The notes: generated by a model from the sequence alone, not told the origin. Counted from the first letter of the stretch, positions 1-9,022 are shown. The stretch: 64,000 nucleotides of DNA from CAZADA01 sp964636945 (GCA_964636945.1 CAZWVH010000002.1:1-64000), one strand, 5' to 3'. Translations and numbers: made by a program.

Positions 1-214
1 CCCCCGCCCTGCATGTCACTCAGCCCGAGCGAACGGTATCGTTTGGCGGCGGACGTGTCGACGGTGAACCGGTCGCGAGCGCCGCCTCACCCATTCCTTA
101 GGTCAAGTTCTGAGCGGCGCACTTGGCACACCTCCATAACATGTAATATCCCCTGAAAACCGCAAAATATTGGTGGCGTACAGCTTGGGTCAGTGATTAC
201 ATTCTTCTCAACGA
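1..214. other. Gene-free left edge, probable end of integrated element
   Basis: I recognise no gene here. The frame of the downstream integrase remnant is closed by a TGA at 194-196, so its missing N-terminal half is not present in that frame. A short open frame on the plus strand from about position 1 to 159 shows no recognisable family. The stretch probably belongs to the same decayed or partial element as the recombinase remnant, but that is inference from position only. Confidence 0.4.
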
Positions 215-757
215 ATGGATCGGATTTCAGCGCAAAGACAAGAAGACGAAGCTGATTTTCCACGAGTTCGAGCGACTTGCATTCACCTGGCGCTGGCCAC
301 CGCAGCCCGGCTTGGCGCTCTGCTCGATATGACCTGGCCACAAGTACGCTTCGAGACCCGGGAAATCTGGCTCGGTAAAAAACCCAATGGAAAAAAACGC
401 GCAACCGTACCCATGAATGACACCATCACTGAGGTGCTGGAGCATGCGGCGAGCATACGCACAACGGGCCATGTGATTGAGTACAACGGCGCTCCGGTCA
501 AATCGCTGAACACTGCCTGGCGCAAGTGTCGCGCTCGCGCCGGTTTTCCTGAACTGCACTTTCATGATCTGCGCCATACAGCCGCTGTGTGGATGGCGGC
601 TGCGGGTGTCCCTATTCCCCAAATCGCTCAGTACCTGGGGCATTCAAATCCGCAGGTCACCTATGCCGTGTATGCCCGCTACGCCCCAGAACATGCCGTG
701 AATGCTGCGGGGACATTGGAGCTGCTTGGCACCACGTACCGCGCGAGCGGCAGTTAA
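215..757 (+). pseudogene. Tyrosine recombinase (phage/island integrase), C-terminal catalytic part only
   Basis: The 180-residue product carries the catalytic domain of a tyrosine site-specific recombinase, the enzyme class that integrates phages and islands. Visible catalytic residues are R32 in AARLGALL, a lysine-rich hairpin (GKKPNGKK, about 54-61), the H-x-x-R motif HDLR (H117, R120), H143 in YLGHS, and the probable nucleophile Y153 in AVYARY. Full enzymes are about 350-420 residues, with arm-binding and core-binding domains before this point. Here an in-frame stop lies 19 bases before the ATG and no such domains are encoded, so it is most likely a truncated remnant. It ends 25 bases before the 3' end of tRNA-Trp, the usual arrangement when a tRNA 3' end is the attachment site. 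A very short functional recombinase is the less likely alternative. Confidence 0.75.
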
Positions 758-782
758 GTTGGCGGCAAGTCATTGAAAACAA

Positions 783-858
783 TGGCAGGGGCGGAGGGAC
801 TCGAACCCCCGGCCCTCGGTTTTGGAGACCGATGCTCTACCAGCTGAGCTACACCCCT
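783..858 (-). tRNA. trnW: tRNA-Trp (anticodon CCA)
   Basis: Read on the minus strand, the sequence begins AGGGGTGTAGCTCAG and folds as a standard cloverleaf. The acceptor stem AGGGG pairs with CCCCT, the D arm is AGCTCAGCTGGTAGAGC, and the anticodon loop lies in GGTCTCCAAAACC, which gives anticodon CCA. The T arm contains GGTTCGAGTCC, and the gene encodes GCCA at its 3' end. It closely matches bacterial tRNA-Trp. The 3' end faces the recombinase remnant, so this half of the tRNA is the likely attachment site of the element to the left. In many Alphaproteobacteria trnW directly precedes secE-nusG; here no secE follows within the window. Confidence 0.96.
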
Positions 859-908
859 AAGGCCATCCCATTTGCTACGCTTTTGCCGCGCAGAGCGCAA
901 GACAGCAA

Positions 909-945
909 GGAAGGCGCTGCGGACAGCGCCTTCCCACTTCGCCAT
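909..945 (-). terminator. Probable intrinsic terminator of the DUF2807 gene
   Basis: A perfect 11-bp inverted repeat, GGAAGGCGCTG (909-919) and CAGCGCCTTCC (924-934), encloses a 4-base loop. On the minus strand it lies 26 bases after the stop of the DUF2807 gene and is followed by TTGCTGTCTTG, a weak T-rich tail. It would separate that transcript from tRNA-Trp. Confidence 0.6.
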
Positions 946-960
946 GCTACAACTATTTTG

Positions 961-1824
961 CTAGCCGACGCGCAAGTCACCTGATCCCACAATTGTGGAG
1001 CTCAAATCGCCTTCCAGTGATTGGATGCGCACGTCGCCGCTGCCATAAATCGATACTTCGGGATCAATCGCCACGCCGGCCATGCGAATGTCGCCCGACC
1101 CATAAATGGATGCCTCAAACTCTGTCGCGCGCCCGCCTTCAATGAGGATATCGCCTGAACCGCGCACACTCAGATCGACTTCGCCTTCAAGCGTGTTCAC
1201 TCGGATGTCGCCGGAGCCATTCACCGAAGCTTCAAATTCTCCGCGGGCCTGGCCGATGGTGATATCACCGGAGCCGTTGATTTGGACTTCGGCCGGTCCC
1301 ATGCGCCCAACGCTAATGTCGCCTGAGCCATTAAGATTGATTTCCGCCTGCTCGGTGATCGCAGCTACGTCCAATCGTGAACAACCATCCAGCGACAACT
1401 CCGCCTCGCCAATTTCTCCTAGAGATCCGAACACCGCAGAGTCATCGATGGAGACCTCTGCACCGATCGGCGCGCGAACAATCACTCTGGGAAGATCGGA
1501 CACGCGGACATAGTCACCTCCCGACAGACGAACTTCCGTCACATTATTGCGGGAGCGACAGCCGCGCACGTTAAAGCCGCGTCCGCCTTCCAGCCGCAAG
1601 GTATCGCGCACCATGCGCACTTGCGGCGAATTGACTTCGCCTGAACCCGGTTCAATCGTGACGTCGAAATCGCTGCGGTCTTCAGTGATCACTTCGATTT
1701 GCGCCACCAACGATCGAATGGCGAGTTCCTCGGCGGAAAAGGAATCAGCAATGGCGCTGACGGTTGGGATCGCAAATGCGGCGCTCAAGGCGATCGCACC
1801 CGTACAAAAAGCTCGTGTCGACAT
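961..1824 (-). CDS. Exported DUF2807 (GIN-domain) protein with GSGD repeats
   Basis: The 287-residue product has a signal peptide (STRAFCTGAIALSAAFA, cleaved near residues 22-25) and then a putative auto-transporter-adhesin head domain (DUF2807/GIN). The C-terminal half contains seven regularly spaced GSGD motifs (NGSGDI, RGSGDI, YGSGDI/V, VGSGDL), as in right-handed beta-helix coils. The family is periplasmic or surface-exposed and its biochemical role is unknown. I chose the ATG at 1824 because AGGGGAG precedes it by five bases; a GTG two codons upstream (1830) is the alternative. It sits alone between tRNA-Trp and the DUF2155 gene. Confidence 0.8.
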   Translation of the reverse strand: MSTRAFCTGAIALSAAFAIPTVSAIADSFSAEELAIRSLVAQIEVITEDRSDFDVTIEPGSGEVNSPQVRMVRDTLRLEGGRGFNVRGCRSRNNVTEVRLSGGDYVRVSDLPRVIVRAPIGAEVSIDDSAVFGSLGEIGEAELSLDGCSRLDVAAITEQAEINLNGSGDISVGRMGPAEVQINGSGDITIGQARGEFEASVNGSGDIRVNTLEGEVDLSVRGSGDILIEGGRATEFEASIYGSGDIRMAGVAIDPEVSIYGSGDVRIQSLEGDLSSTIVGSGDLRVG

Positions 1825-1908
1825 GTCCACTCCCCTGGCTCATCAGCTCCACTCAGCGTTGTAACGCTAGCAGACCACGATGGCTGCGGGAATGCATGAG
1901 GCGTCCAC

Positions 1909-1935
1909 CTTGCGAACGTTTCACAAATTCGCAAG
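1909..1935. repeat. 8-bp inverted repeat after the DUF2155 gene
   Basis: CTTGCGAA (1909-1916) and TTCGCAAG (1928-1935) form a perfect inverted repeat with an 11-base spacer. It lies 15 bases beyond the DUF2155 stop codon and about 85 bases upstream of the DUF2807 start. No T-run follows on the minus strand, so it could be a weak terminator hairpin or an operator for the DUF2807 promoter. Confidence 0.35.
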
Positions 1936-1950
1936 CTAAGCTGTTACGAC

Positions 1951-2487
1951 CTACGGCTGCTGAATGGCGCCGTCTGTCGGCTGAGATGGCGCGGTTTCAT
2001 TGGGGATGCACTCCAGCGGCCAAATGTCGAAGACGCCGTGCTCCAAAGATGACAGCGCCGGGCTCTGCGCCAGCATCCACCCTGAGAACACTATTTTGCG
2101 TTCGGTCTGTTGGCCCGATCCATCCGTCTGGGGATCGGAGATTTGCAGGCCCACCCAATCTTCTGGCGTCTCCTCCGGCGGCCGTTTCGCGCACGGCGTC
2201 GCCATGATCACCGTCAGAGTGCCGAACTGAACTGGCTCACCAACACGCAATTCGAAATCGCGAGTTTCTGCTGTGACCTTGTCCAAACCCCGCAAAAGCG
2301 CCCGATCGCCGCGCTGCCAAGTCGACGCCGGATTGTTGAGAGTTGGATTTTGCGAAGCGCCTGGTGCGGGAGCCGGTGTGGGCTGAGCCGTTTGCGCCAT
2401 TGCTGACGATGCTGCGCACAGCGCAATAAGGCTGCACAATGCTGTGAGGCCAGGACGGATGGTTTGGTCGCGCAATGAAAAGATCAT
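1951..2487 (-). CDS. DUF2155 domain-containing exported protein
   Basis: The 178-residue product begins with a signal peptide ending at AASSAMAQ (about residue 32), followed by a Pro/Ala-rich linker. The DUF2155 domain lies in the C-terminal two thirds, with the typical segments FGTLTVIMATPC, WVGLQISDP, FSGWMLAQSPAL and HGVFDIWPLEC. Two cysteines (in ATPC and LEC) could form a disulfide. DUF2155 proteins are small periplasmic proteins of Alphaproteobacteria, often next to the NDUFA12-like gene, and their function is not established. The start overlaps the mlaD stop by four bases (ATGA), so the two are translationally coupled and probably cotranscribed with the upstream minus-strand genes. Confidence 0.85.
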   Translation of the reverse strand: MIFSLRDQTIRPGLTALCSLIALCAASSAMAQTAQPTPAPAPGASQNPTLNNPASTWQRGDRALLRGLDKVTAETRDFELRVGEPVQFGTLTVIMATPCAKRPPEETPEDWVGLQISDPQTDGSGQQTERKIVFSGWMLAQSPALSSLEHGVFDIWPLECIPNETAPSQPTDGAIQQP

Positions 2488-2927
2488 TCTGCGGCGGCTC
2501 CAATGATATCGGTGAGAATGGCAAAGACGTCGATCGGGCCTTGACCGGGTTCGTCAAGCATATCCCCCGGCCCGGCAAGCTCATTGGAAGCCCCTGGAAC
2601 CAAACTCAGATAACTGCCGCCCAGAAGCCCTTCCATTTTGAATTTAAGGGTTGAATCACGTGGCACATCAAAGCCTTCGCGAATGCTGAACGTCACGATC
2701 GGGGCGTAAAAATCTTCGTTGTATTCAATGGAGCGCACCGATCCCACAGGCACGCCAGCAACGGAGACGTCTGCGCCCACATTCAATCCATCAACGGCAG
2801 GAAATTCGGCACGAAGCTGGTAGCCGCCGCCACCGCCTTGGGACGTGCTCAGCGCGTAGGCAAGAAAGCCTCCAGCGACAAGGAGCACGAGAAAGCCAAC
2901 GATTGTCTCAGCAAATTGATCGCGCAT
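2484..2927 (-). CDS. mlaD: MlaD-family phospholipid-transport substrate-binding protein
   Basis: The 147-residue product has one N-terminal membrane helix (GFLVLLVAGGFLAYAL, about 11-26) followed by a single MCE domain (LRAEFPAVDGLNVGADV, then VAGVPVG, then LLGGSYLSLVPG). This is the usual size of MlaD, the periplasmic ring subunit of the MlaFEDB transporter, which moves phospholipids between inner and outer membranes. It is encoded about 40 kb from mlaE and mlaF (42700-44261); that split is common in this class. It forms a unit with DUF2155 (4-base overlap) and follows the NDUFA12-like gene by 48 bases. Confidence 0.9.
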   Translation of the reverse strand: MRDQFAETIVGFLVLLVAGGFLAYALSTSQGGGGGYQLRAEFPAVDGLNVGADVSVAGVPVGSVRSIEYNEDFYAPIVTFSIREGFDVPRDSTLKFKMEGLLGGSYLSLVPGASNELAGPGDMLDEPGQGPIDVFAILTDIIGAAAE

Positions 2928-2975
2928 AATCGCCCCTTTGCATCGTGTTTGGCGTGATCGCCAGTTCCTCTTGCG

Positions 2976-3377
2976 TCATTTTTCGTCCGGCGCCCAGGCC
3001 TCATAGTCACCTGCCGCCCTTTGTCGGTCGGTGTCAGTGGCCAAGCTGCCCTTGGGTCGGTAGGCGTACACCGTGCCAGTCATATTCGGCCGATGATCAA
3101 CCTCCCAGGGTTTGCGCTTCAAGGGCGCCAAAGTGGGCGGTACAGCGCATGTATAATGCAGCCATCCATGCCAATCGGGCGGTACGCGGCTCGCATCCGC
3201 GTAACCATTGTAGATGACATAGCGCCGCTTGCGGCCCTCGAGGCTCTCGCGGCGCTCTTCAAAATAGACGTTGCCATACTCGTCTTCGCCAATCCGACGG
3301 GCGCGCTGGAAAATGGTGAATCGCGCCCCTGCCGATGCGCCATTCCACCACGTAAAAATAGTGTTCAACAGTCCCAT
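2976..3377 (-). CDS. NADH:ubiquinone oxidoreductase subunit NDUFA12 family protein
   Basis: The 133-residue product begins MGLLNTIFTWW and contains the family signatures ARRIGEDEYGNVYFEE, RRYVIYNGYADASRVPPDWHGWLHY and WEVDHRPNMTGTVYAYRP. NDUFA12/B17.2 is an accessory subunit of respiratory complex I found in mitochondria and Alphaproteobacteria. The frame stays open upstream to 3521, but homologues start at MGLL and the upstream residues look unlike the family, so I set the start at 3377. It is probably the first gene of the NDUFA12-mlaD-DUF2155 unit and is divergent from nrdJ. Confidence 0.9.
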   Translation of the reverse strand: MGLLNTIFTWWNGASAGARFTIFQRARRIGEDEYGNVYFEERRESLEGRKRRYVIYNGYADASRVPPDWHGWLHYTCAVPPTLAPLKRKPWEVDHRPNMTGTVYAYRPKGSLATDTDRQRAAGDYEAWAPDEK

Positions 3378-3517
3378 GGACTTCGCCTCACGCCTCAAAT
3401 TTGCGCGACTATCCCTTTTCTGGAGCCGTTGGTCCAGGCCCCAACATGCTCCATGGCGCCGCATCAGCACATCGGGTTGGAGAGTCCAAGCCGACTCAGC
3501 GCAAACTCGTGGATAAA

Positions 3518-3565
3518 ACACAATATCTCATGGCGCAACGCGAGCCGAGATACTATATATAGTGA
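3518..3565 (+). promoter_or_regulatory. Two NrdR-box-like palindromes upstream of nrdJ
   Basis: Box 2 (3550-3565) reads ATACTATATATAGTGA and matches the NrdR consensus acaCwAtATaTwGtgt at 14 of 16 positions. Box 1 (3518-3533) reads ACACAATATCTCATGG and matches at about 12 of 16. Their centres are 32 bp apart, close to three helical turns, the phased tandem arrangement typical of NrdR sites. Box 2 ends 15 bases before the nrdJ start, so binding would overlap the promoter region. The prediction is that the repressor NrdR controls this B12-dependent reductase. NrdR itself is not encoded in this window. Confidence 0.7.
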
Positions 3566-3580
3566 GTTGAATGGAGTGAG

Positions 3581-6500
3581 ATGGCAATGGGCGCTGAAAC
3601 AATTGCACGACATTACACCAGAGCTGACGCGCAGCTCTTGGACAAAATCGGGTTTTCCACACGTTCTAGCGTCCTGACAAGCGCAGACGGCGCAACGCTT
3701 TTTTCGATGGACGGTGTGGAAGCCCCGGAGTCTTGGAGCCAGATCGCCGTCGATATTCTGGCGCAAAAGTACTTTCGAAAAGCCGGCGTCCCAGCGGTTA
3801 CGCGTCGTGTCAGTGAACCGAGCGTACCCGATTGGCTGCAGCGTCGTGAGCCTGACACAGACGCCTTGGCCGAGATTCCCGAGGAACAACGCTACGGCTC
3901 GGAAAATTCGGCCAAACAGGTCTTTCACCGCCTGGCCGGCGCGTGGACGTATTGGGGTTGGAAACTGGGTCATTTCATCGGCGACGATGCTGAAGATCAG
4001 GCGCGGACGTTCTACGACGAAATCACCGCCATGCTGGCGCTTCAGATCGCGGCCCCCAACAGCCCGCAATGGTTCAACACCGGCCTGCATTGGGCCTATG
4101 GGATCGACGAGGCCGGCCATGGTCATTTCTACATGGATGAAAAAACTGGCGAGGTGATCGAATCCAGCAGCGCCTTTGAACGTCCCCAGCCCCATGCCTG
4201 CTTCATTCAAAGCGTCTCGGATAATCTCGTCGGCGACGGCGGGATCATGGATTTGTGGCTGCGCGAGGCGCGCCTGTTCAAGTACGGCTCCGGCGCAGGA
4301 TCGAATTTCTCCGCTATTCGTGGTGCGGGCGAACGCCTGGCGGGCGGCGGTGCATCGTCGGGCCTTGTGAGCTTTCTCAAAGTGGGCGACCGCGCGGCGG
4401 GCGCAATCAAATCCGGCGGCACCACGCGGCGCGCGGCCAAAATGGTCGTTGTCGACATCGACCACCCTGACATTGAAGACTTTATCGACTGGAAGGTCGT
4501 TGAAGAGCGCAAGGTAGCCGCTTTGGTCGCCGGGTCTGCGGCGCTCAACAAGCACATTAACGCCATCCTGGACGCCGCGGCCGAGGGCGGCGAGGACCGA
4601 TTTGACCCCAAAGCCAACCCTGAACTGCGGCGCGCTCTGCGTGAGGCGCACAAAGCTGGCGCTCCACAAGGCGTTCTTGACCAAGTGTTGCACCTGGCCA
4701 AACAAGGCGAAACCGACATCGACTGGCCGGTATTCACCGCCGACTGGGACTCCGAAGCGTATCTGACGGTATCGGGCCAAAACGCCAACAATTCGGTGCG
4801 CGTGAGCGACTCCTTCCTGCGCGCGGTGGACGCCGATCAGCCTTGGGATCTCGTTAATCGCACCGACGGGCTTGCCGCAAGAACCGTCTCAGCGCGCGGC
4901 CTGTGGCGTCGGCTGGGCAATGCGGCGTGGACGTGCGCCGATCCGGGCGTGCAATTTCACGACACAATCAATGCTTGGCACACCTGTGCGGCGTCGGGAC
5001 CAATCCGTGCATCCAATCCGTGCTCGGAGTATATGTTTCTGGACGACACGGCCTGCAACCTCGCCTCGCTCAACCTGGTCAAATTTCTCAACGCTGATAG
5101 CGCATTTGACGTTGATGGCTTCGTGCACGCCACGCGCATTTGGACCCGTGTGCTCGAGATCTCCGTGGCAATGGCGCAATATCCCAGCCGAGAGATTGCG
5201 CGCCGGTCCTATGAATACCGCACACTCGGCCTGGGTTACGCCAATTTAGGCGGACTGTTGATGCGTTGCGCCTTACCCTATGACAGCGCTGAAGCGCGCG
5301 CGGCGGCGGCGGCCATCACGCAACTGATGACCGCAACGGCCTACCATATGTCGGGAGAGATGGCGCGCGAGCTGGGGTCGTTTGCCGGGTATTCGGCCAA
5401 TCAGGTGCATTTTGAGCGCGTATTGCGCAATCACGCGCGCGCCGCCTATGGCGAAGATCGCGCAGAAGAATACGAGAATCTGAACACGCCGCCTTTGCCG
5501 CTTGATATCGAGGCCTGCCCTTTCCCAGCCCTGGCAAAACTTGCTGGCGACGCTTGGGAGGAAGCCCTCACCGCCATACAGAAATACGGCGCACGCAACG
5601 CGCAAGTGACCTGCATCGCCCCCACCGGCACGATTGGCTTGGTGATGGACTGCGACACCACAGGGGTCGAGCCCGATTTTGCTTTGGTGAAGTATAAAAA
5701 GCTTGCCGGTGGAGGCGCGTTCAAAATCATTAACCGCGCCGTGCCACAGGCGTTGGAAAAGCTCGGATATTCGCAAAAGGCGATTACCGAGATCGTCGAC
5801 TATGCGGTGGGCAAGGCCACACTCAAGGGCGCGCCGGGCGTCAATCATGAAACCTTGCGTGAGGCCGGCTTTAACGCCACCGCCATTGAGCGGGTGGAAG
5901 CAGCCGTGAAAGACGCATTCGACATTCGATTTGTGTTCACGCCACAGGCGCTCGGTCAACGGTTTTGTCGCGATGCGCTTGGACTGTCAGAGGCGGACAT
6001 CACAAATCCCGCAGCCAACGTGCTCGATCTGCTGGGATTTAACGCCGAGGCCATTGAAGCCGCCAATCTCTATTGTTGTGGCGCGATGACGCTGGAGGGC
6101 GCGCCGGGATTGCACGCGCGCCATTTGCCGGTGTTTGACTGCGCCACGCCATGCGGACGCATTGGCTCGCGTGCGTTGAGCGTGGACGCCCATGTTCTGA
6201 TGATGGCGGCTGTTCAGCCGGGCGTATCAGGCGGTATCTCAAAAACTATCAACATGCCCCATGCGGCCAGCATTGATCAGTGCCTCAAAGCCTACCACTC
6301 AGCCTGGCGTTTGGGGCTGAAGTCAGTGGCGCTTTATCGGGACGGTTCGAAACTGTCCCAGCCCCTATCCTCTATGGCGTTTGATGTTGATGTTGATGAG
6401 GATGAGGACGTTCTCGAAGAGGTCGTTGACGAGCCGCGCGCCGAACAGGCGCGCCGCATGGCCCATGAGTTTGCCGAACGCGTCTCGGCGCATACCCAAG

Positions 6501-7264
6501 GCGCGGCGCGCCGCCGGCTGCCAGATCGTCGCAAGGGCTATATCCAAAAAGCCACGGTGGGTGGGCACAAAGTCTATCTGCACACCGGCGAGTTCGACGA
6601 TGGCGAGCTTGGCGAGATTTTCATCGACATGCACAAAGAGGGCGCGGCATTCCGCTCACTGATGAACAATTTCGCCATCGCGATTTCCATCGGACTGCAA
6701 TATGGCGTGCCGCTTGAAGAGTTTGTGGACGCTTATGTATTCACGCGATTTGACCCCGCCGGGCCTGTAACCGGAAATGACCGCATTAAACACTCCACAT
6801 CTATACTTGACTATATATTCCGAGAATTGGCCGTGTCTTATCTAGGCCGAGATGACCTGGCGCATGTCGACCCCGCTGATGCGCGGGCGGATGGGCTTGG
6901 CGGCGGCGTGCGCGCCGACGGCTTGCGGCCCAGCATCAGCAGTGACAATCCTGCCGCAGAAGCTGCCGCTCGCTACATCTCAAAAGGGTATAGCCGAGGT
7001 CGAGCGCCGGAAAACTTGATCCTGCTTGCTGATGCAGCCAAACGGATCAAGGCGCGTCGCGTGGGTGAGGACGCTATTGACCAAGACCATGGCGAAACCG
7101 CAACTTCGGTATCAACCCGCGTGACTGAACAAGATCCCGCTGACACCGCTCGACGACGCGGATATACTGGAGACCCCTGCCCAGAATGTGGATCCTTTAC
7201 CTTATTGCGTGCGGGGGCCTGCTTGAAATGCGATACCTGCGGAACCACCACCGGTTGTTCTTGA
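3581..7264 (+). CDS. nrdJ: Class II (vitamin B12-dependent) ribonucleotide reductase
   Basis: The 1227-residue enzyme reduces ribonucleotides to deoxyribonucleotides using adenosylcobalamin to generate a thiyl radical, and needs no oxygen. The active-site N-x-C-x-E motif is present at N479, C481 and E483 (NPCSE). ATP-cone-free N-terminal features, the substrate loop [17 protein letters not shown], the glycyl-adjacent [17 protein letters not shown] region and a C-terminal Cys-rich tail (CPECGS then [14 protein letters not shown]) match the roughly 1200-residue alphaproteobacterial NrdJ type. A strongly acidic linker ([13 protein letters not shown]) precedes the C-terminal domain. The start ATG is preceded by GGAGTGAG. 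It is the only reductase in the window. An NrdR-box pair lies directly upstream. Confidence 0.96.
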   Translation: MAMGAETIARHYTRADAQLLDKIGFSTRSSVLTSADGATLFSMDGVEAPESWSQIAVDILAQKYFRKAGVPAVTRRVSEPSVPDWLQRREPDTDALAEIPEEQRYGSENSAKQVFHRLAGAWTYWGWKLGHFIGDDAEDQARTFYDEITAMLALQIAAPNSPQWFNTGLHWAYGIDEAGHGHFYMDEKTGEVIESSSAFERPQPHACFIQSVSDNLVGDGGIMDLWLREARLFKYGSGAGSNFSAIRGAGERLAGGGASSGLVSFLKVGDRAAGAIKSGGTTRRAAKMVVVDIDHPDIEDFIDWKVVEERKVAALVAGSAALNKHINAILDAAAEGGEDRFDPKANPELRRALREAHKAGAPQGVLDQVLHLAKQGETDIDWPVFTADWDSEAYLTVSGQNANNSVRVSDSFLRAVDADQPWDLVNRTDGLAARTVSARGLWRRLGNAAWTCADPGVQFHDTINAWHTCAASGPIRASNPCSEYMFLDDTACNLASLNLVKFLNADSAFDVDGFVHATRIWTRVLEISVAMAQYPSREIARRSYEYRTLGLGYANLGGLLMRCALPYDSAEARAAAAAITQLMTATAYHMSGEMARELGSFAGYSANQVHFERVLRNHARAAYGEDRAEEYENLNTPPLPLDIEACPFPALAKLAGDAWEEALTAIQKYGARNAQVTCIAPTGTIGLVMDCDTTGVEPDFALVKYKKLAGGGAFKIINRAVPQALEKLGYSQKAITEIVDYAVGKATLKGAPGVNHETLREAGFNATAIERVEAAVKDAFDIRFVFTPQALGQRFCRDALGLSEADITNPAANVLDLLGFNAEAIEAANLYCCGAMTLEGAPGLHARHLPVFDCATPCGRIGSRALSVDAHVLMMAAVQPGVSGGISKTINMPHAASIDQCLKAYHSAWRLGLKSVALYRDGSKLSQPLSSMAFDVDVDEDEDVLEEVVDEPRAEQARRMAHEFAERVSAHTQGAARRRLPDRRKGYIQKATVGGHKVYLHTGEFDDGELGEIFIDMHKEGAAFRSLMNNFAIAISIGLQYGVPLEEFVDAYVFTRFDPAGPVTGNDRIKHSTSILDYIFRELAVSYLGRDDLAHVDPADARADGLGGGVRADGLRPSISSDNPAAEAAARYISKGYSRGRAPENLILLADAAKRIKARRVGEDAIDQDHGETATSVSTRVTEQDPADTARRRGYTGDPCPECGSFTLLRAGACLKCDTCGTTTGCS

Positions 7265-7368
7265 ACAATTTCAGGCTTATTGAAAAACAATATCACGCGT
7301 GCCGATTTTGACTTACCGCAGTGTTACGTAAGTTTAAGTGGTTCATCGCGGTTGCCTTAGCTAGTTTG

Positions 7369-7392
7369 TTACTCAACACGTAGATTGAGTAA
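7369..7392 (+). promoter_or_regulatory. Perfect inverted repeat touching the ribosome-binding site
   Basis: TTACTCAA (7369-7376) and TTGAGTAA (7385-7392) form a perfect 8-bp inverted repeat with an 8-base spacer. The right arm runs into the Shine-Dalgarno sequence AAGGAG (7391-7396) of the pentapeptide-repeat gene. It could be an operator or an mRNA hairpin that limits ribosome access. Confidence 0.4.
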
Positions 7393-7403
7393 GGAGCGAG
7401 ACT

Positions 7404-8885
7404 GTGCGCACATCCGCGATTTCAGCCGCCATACTGCTGGCGCTCAGCGGAGCGACAGCGTCACAAGCGCAAGACGTGAGTCAGCGCAAGGGTTTTAGCG
7501 GCGTCTTTTCTGATTTCGACTTTTCAGGACAAAACCTGGAAGAATCACGCTTTTCGGGTAACTTCCCTCGCGCAGACTTTAGTGGCGCGAAGTTATCGGA
7601 GTCACGGTTTAGCGGGAACTTCGGCAATACCAGCTTTTCCCGAGCGGACCTATCTGACGCCACGATTGAGGGCGCCAATTTTCGCAACGCCGACTTTACG
7701 GGCGCTGATCTGCGCGATGCCCGGTTGGCGGGAGCACAGCTCACCAACGCGTCCTTCACCGGGGCGCGCTGCAACGACATGATTGCGACCGGCGCCAATC
7801 TCTCCGAGAGTTCGTTCGTGGGCGCCTCAATGGTCGACGCGAAGTTTAATGGTTCAAATCTGAGAGGCGCTGTCTTTCAAAACGCTGACCTGTCCGACGC
7901 AATCATCGAGGGCAGTGACTTCTCGAAGGCATCATTTGAAAACGCAATTTTGGTCGATGCAAAGTTTGTTGGCGCTGACCTCGTCGGCGCGCTGTTCCAA
8001 GGCGCGGATTTGCGCGACGCCCGCTTTCCTCATAGCAATTTGTCGGACGCCGATCTTTCTGGCGCCATAAATCTGGACGCCGACGCGCTAAAGGGCGCGT
8101 GCGGGAACGACGAGACACTGCTGCCAAATGAACTGTCGGTGCGCAAATGCAGCGAAGTGCGCCACGTCATGGGCCGCGGTGGCGCTGGCGGCTTTCGCTT
8201 TGTCGTACGCAGTGAAGACGGGGCCGCATTATTTGAATATCCCCACAGCGCAGCTTCTGTGAATGACGAACTGCTGAAAGCGCAGGAACAATTGCTGAAA
8301 GCACAAGAAGATCTGAAAATCGCCGTGGAGCTTGGCCACCGCGGATTAAACGCGAATGTGCGCATGGCGCTCGGTGAAGCACAGCAAGCTTTATCGGATG
8401 CACGTATCGAGGTTGAGCTCGATGAGAACATTGACGTGATTGTCGATGAGGCTCTGCTGGCTGCACGCGACGCACTGGCTGAAGCGGTCGAGTCCTCCGA
8501 TCCACTTGTGGAAGAAGCCCTGTACGGCGTGCTGCAAGAACTCGAGCAACTCCAGAGCTCGGATATGTCTGGCATGGAACGCTTGCGTGCGCTCGATGGA
8601 CTGGGACAGCTCAAAGCACTTGAGCGTCTTGAAGCGCTCGATCCCGTTGGCGCTCGGCAGGGACTTGAGGCGCTGGCGCGTCTCACTGCGGAAAATGCAC
8701 GCGCTGCGGAGCGCGCCGCCCGCGAAGCCGAACAGGTGTCTGAGCGTGCAGCCGAGGCAGCCGAACGGGCTCGCGTCGCCTTGGAACTGCGCCGTGAAGA
8801 GCTAGAGCAAGAGCGCGAACAGCACTCTGAAGACCAAGAGTCCGATGACGAAGCCGAAACCGACGATGACGATTCGGACGGCTAA
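7404..8885 (+). CDS. Secreted pentapeptide-repeat protein with acidic coiled-coil C terminus
   Basis: The 493-residue product starts at a GTG with a good AAGGAG site 7 bases upstream. Residues 1-22 form a signal peptide ending SQAQ. Residues about 30-220 are pentapeptide repeats of the A(D/N)Lxx / A(D/N)Fxx type (GADLRDARL, NADLSDAII), which fold as a right-handed quadrilateral beta-helix. The array contains internal duplications: ESRFSGNF occurs twice near the start, and blocks beginning VDAKF recur about 45 residues apart. From about 285 to the end the chain is helical and charged (LLKAQEQLLKAQEDL, AAREAEQVSERAAEAAER), closing with an Asp/Glu-rich tail. Function is unknown: it may be a periplasmic scaffold. 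Unlike Qnr/MfpA-type cytoplasmic gyrase mimics, it is predicted to be exported. Confidence 0.8.
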   Translation: MRTSAISAAILLALSGATASQAQDVSQRKGFSGVFSDFDFSGQNLEESRFSGNFPRADFSGAKLSESRFSGNFGNTSFSRADLSDATIEGANFRNADFTGADLRDARLAGAQLTNASFTGARCNDMIATGANLSESSFVGASMVDAKFNGSNLRGAVFQNADLSDAIIEGSDFSKASFENAILVDAKFVGADLVGALFQGADLRDARFPHSNLSDADLSGAINLDADALKGACGNDETLLPNELSVRKCSEVRHVMGRGGAGGFRFVVRSEDGAALFEYPHSAASVNDELLKAQEQLLKAQEDLKIAVELGHRGLNANVRMALGEAQQALSDARIEVELDENIDVIVDEALLAARDALAEAVESSDPLVEEALYGVLQELEQLQSSDMSGMERLRALDGLGQLKALERLEALDPVGARQGLEALARLTAENARAAERAAREAEQVSERAAEAAERARVALELRREELEQEREQHSEDQESDDEAETDDDDSDG

Positions 8886-9022
8886 GAGCCATCGACCGCA
8901 TTCGGATTGAATAGTTTATTATTTCGTGAATCAGTGAACAACTGCTCGATTCGCCCTCATTCACATGGTAACGTGTGCTGCAATGCGTTGCGCAATAAGC
9001 GTGTGAACAGGGAGAGGCGAGC

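Noticed and set aside
1764..2207. 147-codon plus-strand frame opposite the DUF2807/DUF2155 genes
   Set aside because: It is antisense to two clear exported-protein genes and has no family signature.
3378..3580. Cobalamin riboswitch upstream of nrdJ
   Set aside because: The 203-base region is short and shows no recognisable B12-box; the NrdR-like palindromes explain the regulation better.
3464..4780. 438-codon open frame on the minus strand opposite nrdJ
   Set aside because: It is antisense to strongly conserved nrdJ coding sequence and has no recognisable domain; such frames are common opposite GC-rich genes.
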